From HK-STAS-PATE-2 sp046350895 (GTDB lineage: Bacteria > Patescibacteriota > Patescibacteriia > 2-12-FULL-60-25): a DNA stretch of 30,287 nt. Numbering within the stretch: position 1 is the stretch's first letter; each line of letters starts with the position of its first letter. Location: contig JAXLZL010000007.1 of the NCBI GenBank assembly GCA_046350895.1, positions 1-30,287 on the forward strand, given 5' to 3'. Of the stretch, positions 27,459 through 30,287 are shown piece by piece. Position numbers and translations under genes: made by a program. The notes below the pieces were generated by a model, which was not told the origin of the DNA, ran no database searches, and saw only the letters and a program-made list of their open reading frames with translations.

Positions 27459-28841
27459 ATGAAATCAACGGCGGTTTTTGTGTGCTCCAAATGCGACGGG
27501 CAATTCAACAAATGGTCGGGCCAATGCACCGAATGCGGGGCTTGGGGCACGGTCCATGAATCAGAAGATCAGATCCCCCTTGGAACAAGGGGGAAGGGGG
27601 TTCGCAGTGCAGGCAAGCCTGCCGGTAAAACCGGTTCTTTTGCCGCTCTCGACCAGAGTCTCGCTGTCCCTGTCCCAACCAAGCTCACATGGTGGGATGA
27701 GGTTCTTTCTGGTGGACTCGTGAATGGCTCGGTCACTTTGCTCGGAGGTGAGCCTGGCATTGGTAAATCTACGCTCACTGCCCAACTTGCCATCCAAATC
27801 ACCCGTCAAAATCGCCCCGTGCTCTATGTGACGGGTGAAGAATCGCCTTCGCAGGTTGGCGCGCGTTTAAAGCGCCTCGCCGGTGCAGTTTTACCTGAAT
27901 CACTCTCTTTTCTTGATGAGACGGATGCGCTGACAATTGCCGCCACTATCCGTGCCCAAAAGCCGGCGCTCACCATCGTCGACTCCATCCAAACCGTGCG
28001 CATGCCCGATGTGACGGGTGAACCGGGTAATCCGACCCAAGTAAAAGCTTCAGCAGCCATTATTAATGAAGCGGCAAAAGATGTCGGCGCGAGCGTGATC
28101 CTTGTGGGACAGGTCAATAAAGACGGCGATCTCGCCGGCCCTCGCTTGCTCGAGCATCTTGTCGACACCGTTTTGATGATGGAGGGCGACCGTGGCCAGT
28201 CACATCGCCTTCTGCGCGTTCTTAAGCATCGTTTCGGCTCAGCGGACGAAACGGCCATTCTCGACCTCTCAGAACGCGGCCTCGAGCCGATTCTTGACCC
28301 AAGTGCGGCCTTGCTCGCCAATCGTCCCGTCAAAGCGTCGGGTACCATCGTTACGCCGATTATCGAAGGTAATAAAACCTTGCTCGTTGAATTGCAGGCG
28401 CTCGTGACGCCGGCCGGTTATGGTACGCCACTGCGTCGCACTTCGGGCATCGATACCAATCGTGCGAGTTTGCTTTTGGCTGTGATGGCCCGCCGTGTCG
28501 GTGCGAGTTTCGGTGATCAAGATGTCTTTGCCAATGTCATCGGTGGATTCTCGGCCGCCGAAAACGCTTCGGATCTGGCATTCTGTCTTGCCGCTGTTTC
28601 GGCAAAACAAGACCAGGCGATAGATCAAACCGTGGCTGCTTTTGGTGAAGTTGGTCTTGCAGGAGAATTGCGACCGGTCTCACGTATGGATTTGCGCGTG
28701 CGTGAGCTTGAGCGTCTCGGATTCTTGACCATCATCCTGCCAAACTCCGCCAAGCTGCCGAAAACGACAAAAGCCAAGCTCGTCCCCTGCTCTACCGTAC
28801 GCGAGGCGTGTGAGTCGCTTGGCTTATTCAAAGTGCGTTGA
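27459..28841 (+). CDS. radA: DNA repair protein RadA
   Basis: The 460-residue product is the RecA-like branch-migration factor of homologous recombination. The N-terminal zinc finger has Cys9, Cys12, Cys23 and Cys26 (FVCSKCDGQF, GQCTECGAWG). A basic linker (about 36-60) precedes the ATPase with GGEPGIGKST at 96-105. The RadA motif KHRFG (KNRFG in most relatives) comes near 255-260, and a Lon-protease-like domain fills the C-terminal third. The length is normal. The linker is encoded over a palindromic repeat (27575-27593). The gene end overlaps the end of recG by 18 bases on the other strand. Confidence 0.96.
   Translation: MKSTAVFVCSKCDGQFNKWSGQCTECGAWGTVHESEDQIPLGTRGKGVRSAGKPAGKTGSFAALDQSLAVPVPTKLTWWDEVLSGGLVNGSVTLLGGEPGIGKSTLTAQLAIQITRQNRPVLYVTGEESPSQVGARLKRLAGAVLPESLSFLDETDALTIAATIRAQKPALTIVDSIQTVRMPDVTGEPGNPTQVKASAAIINEAAKDVGASVILVGQVNKDGDLAGPRLLEHLVDTVLMMEGDRGQSHRLLRVLKHRFGSADETAILDLSERGLEPILDPSAALLANRPVKASGTIVTPIIEGNKTLLVELQALVTPAGYGTPLRRTSGIDTNRASLLLAVMARRVGASFGDQDVFANVIGGFSAAENASDLAFCLAAVSAKQDQAIDQTVAAFGEVGLAGELRPVSRMDLRVRELERLGFLTIILPNSAKLPKTTKAKLVPCSTVREACESLGLFKVR
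27575..27600. repeat. Short palindromic repeat inside radA
   Basis: CCCCCTT and AAGGGGG flank 5 bases (27575-27593), followed by a second AAGGGGG copy. Such C5TT/AAG5 palindromes occur as small mobile or REP-like repeats in many genomes. Here it encodes part of the variable linker between the zinc finger and the ATPase domain and does not break the frame. Confidence 0.45.
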
Positions 28842-30287
28842 TTCTTGCAAGTCTGCGACGGCTTTTGCCACCGACGGATGCGCCTCAAGGCCTCCGTCTT
28901 TTTGTAAGAAGGCTTTGACATCTTCATTGGCTTTTTTCATGAGCGGGATATCGGTGAGCTGGATATGGCGGAATCCCAAATCACGACCGCTTTGGATCGT
29001 GCCCAAAATGCGGCCGCTGCCACGGATTTTCAAATCTTCTTCTGCTAGGGCAAAGCCATCTTGGATGCGCTCCATGAGTTGTAGGCGCAAAAGCTTGTCG
29101 CCTTCGACATCAGTAGCCAAGAAGCACTTACTTGGTAAAAGCGCGCGACCGACGCGACCGCGTAATTGGTGAAGCTGCGCCAAACCAAATCGTTCGGCAT
29201 TTTCAATCATGATGATGGTGGCTTCAGGTACATCCACACCAACTTCGATGACCGTTGTTGAAAGTAGGACGGGTTTTTTACCGCTTTTAAAATCCGCAAA
29301 GGCGTCTTCTTGTTCTTTGGCTTTTTGTTTGCCATGGACGATCCCGATCCCCAAGCCTTCAAGCGGACCTTTGGAGAGCTCTTTATAGGCGTCCATCAAT
29401 GCTTGTGAACCCGTCGTATCCGAAGCCTCGATCAATGGAAAGACAATATACACGCGTTCTTTGCGTGAGACGGCGTCACGAATGGCGCGGTAGGCTTGTT
29501 CGCGTCCGGCGCCGCGGCAGACATGGGTTTCAATCGGTAGGCGGCCAGCAGGTTTTTCACGCAGCAAGACATGGTGAAGATCGCTATAGAGTGTCAGTGC
29601 CAAGGTGCGTGGGATGGGTGTCGCCGTCATTGAGACAAGATGTGGCACCAAGCCATCGACGCGGGCACCTTGTACAAGAGTTTCACGCTGGCCGACGCCA
29701 AAGCGGTGTTGTTCGTCGATAATCGCCAAGGCCAAGTCTTTAGGCAGTCGTCCTTCAACCAAGATGGCATGGGTACCGATCACTACGACATTGCCGCCTT
29801 CGATGTCGGCGAGGGCCTGGTCTTTGGTAAGCGTCTCTTCTTTGCCTTGAAAGAAGCGTTTTTTGGCCGTGCGGGTAAACAAAATCACTGGGATCGTTGT
29901 GCCGGCATAAAAACGTTGAAACGAAACAGAATGCTGCTGTGCCAATAACTCCGTTGGTGCCAAAATGGCCGCGCTTTGTTCTTTGCGGTGAACCATGGCG
30001 CAGAGAAAAGCTGCTACGACTGTTTTGCCTGAGCCAACGTCACCCTGCAGTAGCGCACGCACGGGCTCAGGTTTCTCCATCTCTTGCAATAACCCCCACA
30101 CGGCTTTTTTCTGATCGCCGGTGAGCGGGAATGGCAAACTCGTTGCAAAACGCTTGGCCGCATCTTGATTGACGGGGATGCTCGGTGCGCCAGCCTTATT
30201 CGCCTTCATCGCCGCCGTACGCATGGCGATTTGGTAAATCATCAATTCAAGATAAGCGAGGCCTTCACGGGCTTTAACCAGATCTTC
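28824..30287 (-). CDS. recG: ATP-dependent DNA helicase RecG, 5' end missing
   Basis: The visible part is 487 codons, open to the right edge; the likely upstream wedge domain lies outside. Reading EDLVKAREGLAYLELMIYQ at the edge matches the end of the RecG wedge region. The helicase motifs are GDVGSGKT (I), DEQHRFG (II), SMTATPIPRT (III) and QLRGRVGR (VI), and the C-terminal motor ends in the expected helical tail. RecG remodels stalled forks and Holliday junctions. It has no own start in the window: TTG and ATG at 30245-30240 are internal. It converges on radA, another recombination gene. Confidence 0.96.
   Translation of the reverse strand, partial: EDLVKAREGLAYLELMIYQIAMRTAAMKANKAGAPSIPVNQDAAKRFATSLPFPLTGDQKKAVWGLLQEMEKPEPVRALLQGDVGSGKTVVAAFLCAMVHRKEQSAAILAPTELLAQQHSVSFQRFYAGTTIPVILFTRTAKKRFFQGKEETLTKDQALADIEGGNVVVIGTHAILVEGRLPKDLALAIIDEQHRFGVGQRETLVQGARVDGLVPHLVSMTATPIPRTLALTLYSDLHHVLLREKPAGRLPIETHVCRGAGREQAYRAIRDAVSRKERVYIVFPLIEASDTTGSQALMDAYKELSKGPLEGLGIGIVHGKQKAKEQEDAFADFKSGKKPVLLSTTVIEVGVDVPEATIIMIENAERFGLAQLHQLRGRVGRALLPSKCFLATDVEGDKLLRLQLMERIQDGFALAEEDLKIRGSGRILGTIQSGRDLGFRHIQLTDIPLMKKANEDVKAFLQKDGGLEAHPSVAKAVADLQESTHFE

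Noticed and set aside
1..30287. tRNA, rRNA, CRISPR array or insertion sequence
   Set aside because: I saw no cloverleaf-type sequence, regularly spaced repeat array or transposase-like reading frame on either strand. A dedicated RNA search was not possible.

Overview
The window looks like a chromosomal segment from an uncultured bacterium of the Candidate Phyla Radiation (Patescibacteria). This is an inference from gene content and protein style: compact operons, many unrecognised secreted or membrane proteins, a VirB2-like two-helix pilin segment on a Cys-rich exported protein, and a membrane-anchored TolB-like protein next to DsbA-like and RadA genes. Standard stop codons fit, since several genes end in TGA, so the UGA-recoded lineages are unlikely. 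I see no rRNA, tRNA, CRISPR array, transposase or phage gene.

Layout. (1) 1-4966, minus strand: a small membrane protein gene, dnaE (replicative polymerase), another small membrane protein gene and the start of a metallo-beta-lactamase-fold nuclease-like gene. (2) 5021-5918, minus: two short, distantly paralogous cytosolic proteins, each with its own terminator. (3) 6047-11716, minus: an accessory block of exported proteins. It holds two paralogous secreted proteins, a lytic transglycosylase lipoprotein, a Cys-rich lipoprotein sharing leader RNA, signal peptide and gene end with the transglycosylase, and a four-gene operon of three single-helix microproteins and a small lipoprotein. Two of these microproteins resemble each other, and all three genes are under 60 codons. 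(4) 11792-18572, minus: a housekeeping operon manB-murI-rseP-pheS-pheT with gaps of 1 to 18 bases, closed by a hairpin covering the pheT stop codon. (5) 18718-27420, plus: lemA-htpX-clpC, then a membrane protein, an anchored propeller, a DsbA-like protein lacking CxxC, and a broken pilin/peptidase fusion gene. (6) radA (plus) and recG (minus, incomplete at its 5' end) converge and overlap by 18 bases.

How it fits together. Region 5 reads as an envelope quality-control and secretion operon: a membrane metalloprotease with its usual LemA neighbour, a ClpC unfoldase that keeps an LGF loop for ClpP, and exported proteins. Region 3 is the most unusual part: short, independently transcribed exported-protein genes with structured leaders, sitting between two conserved housekeeping blocks. 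Signals visible in the DNA include several sigma70-like promoters, two start-proximal extended -10 boxes that suggest leaderless mRNAs, and seven hairpin terminators.
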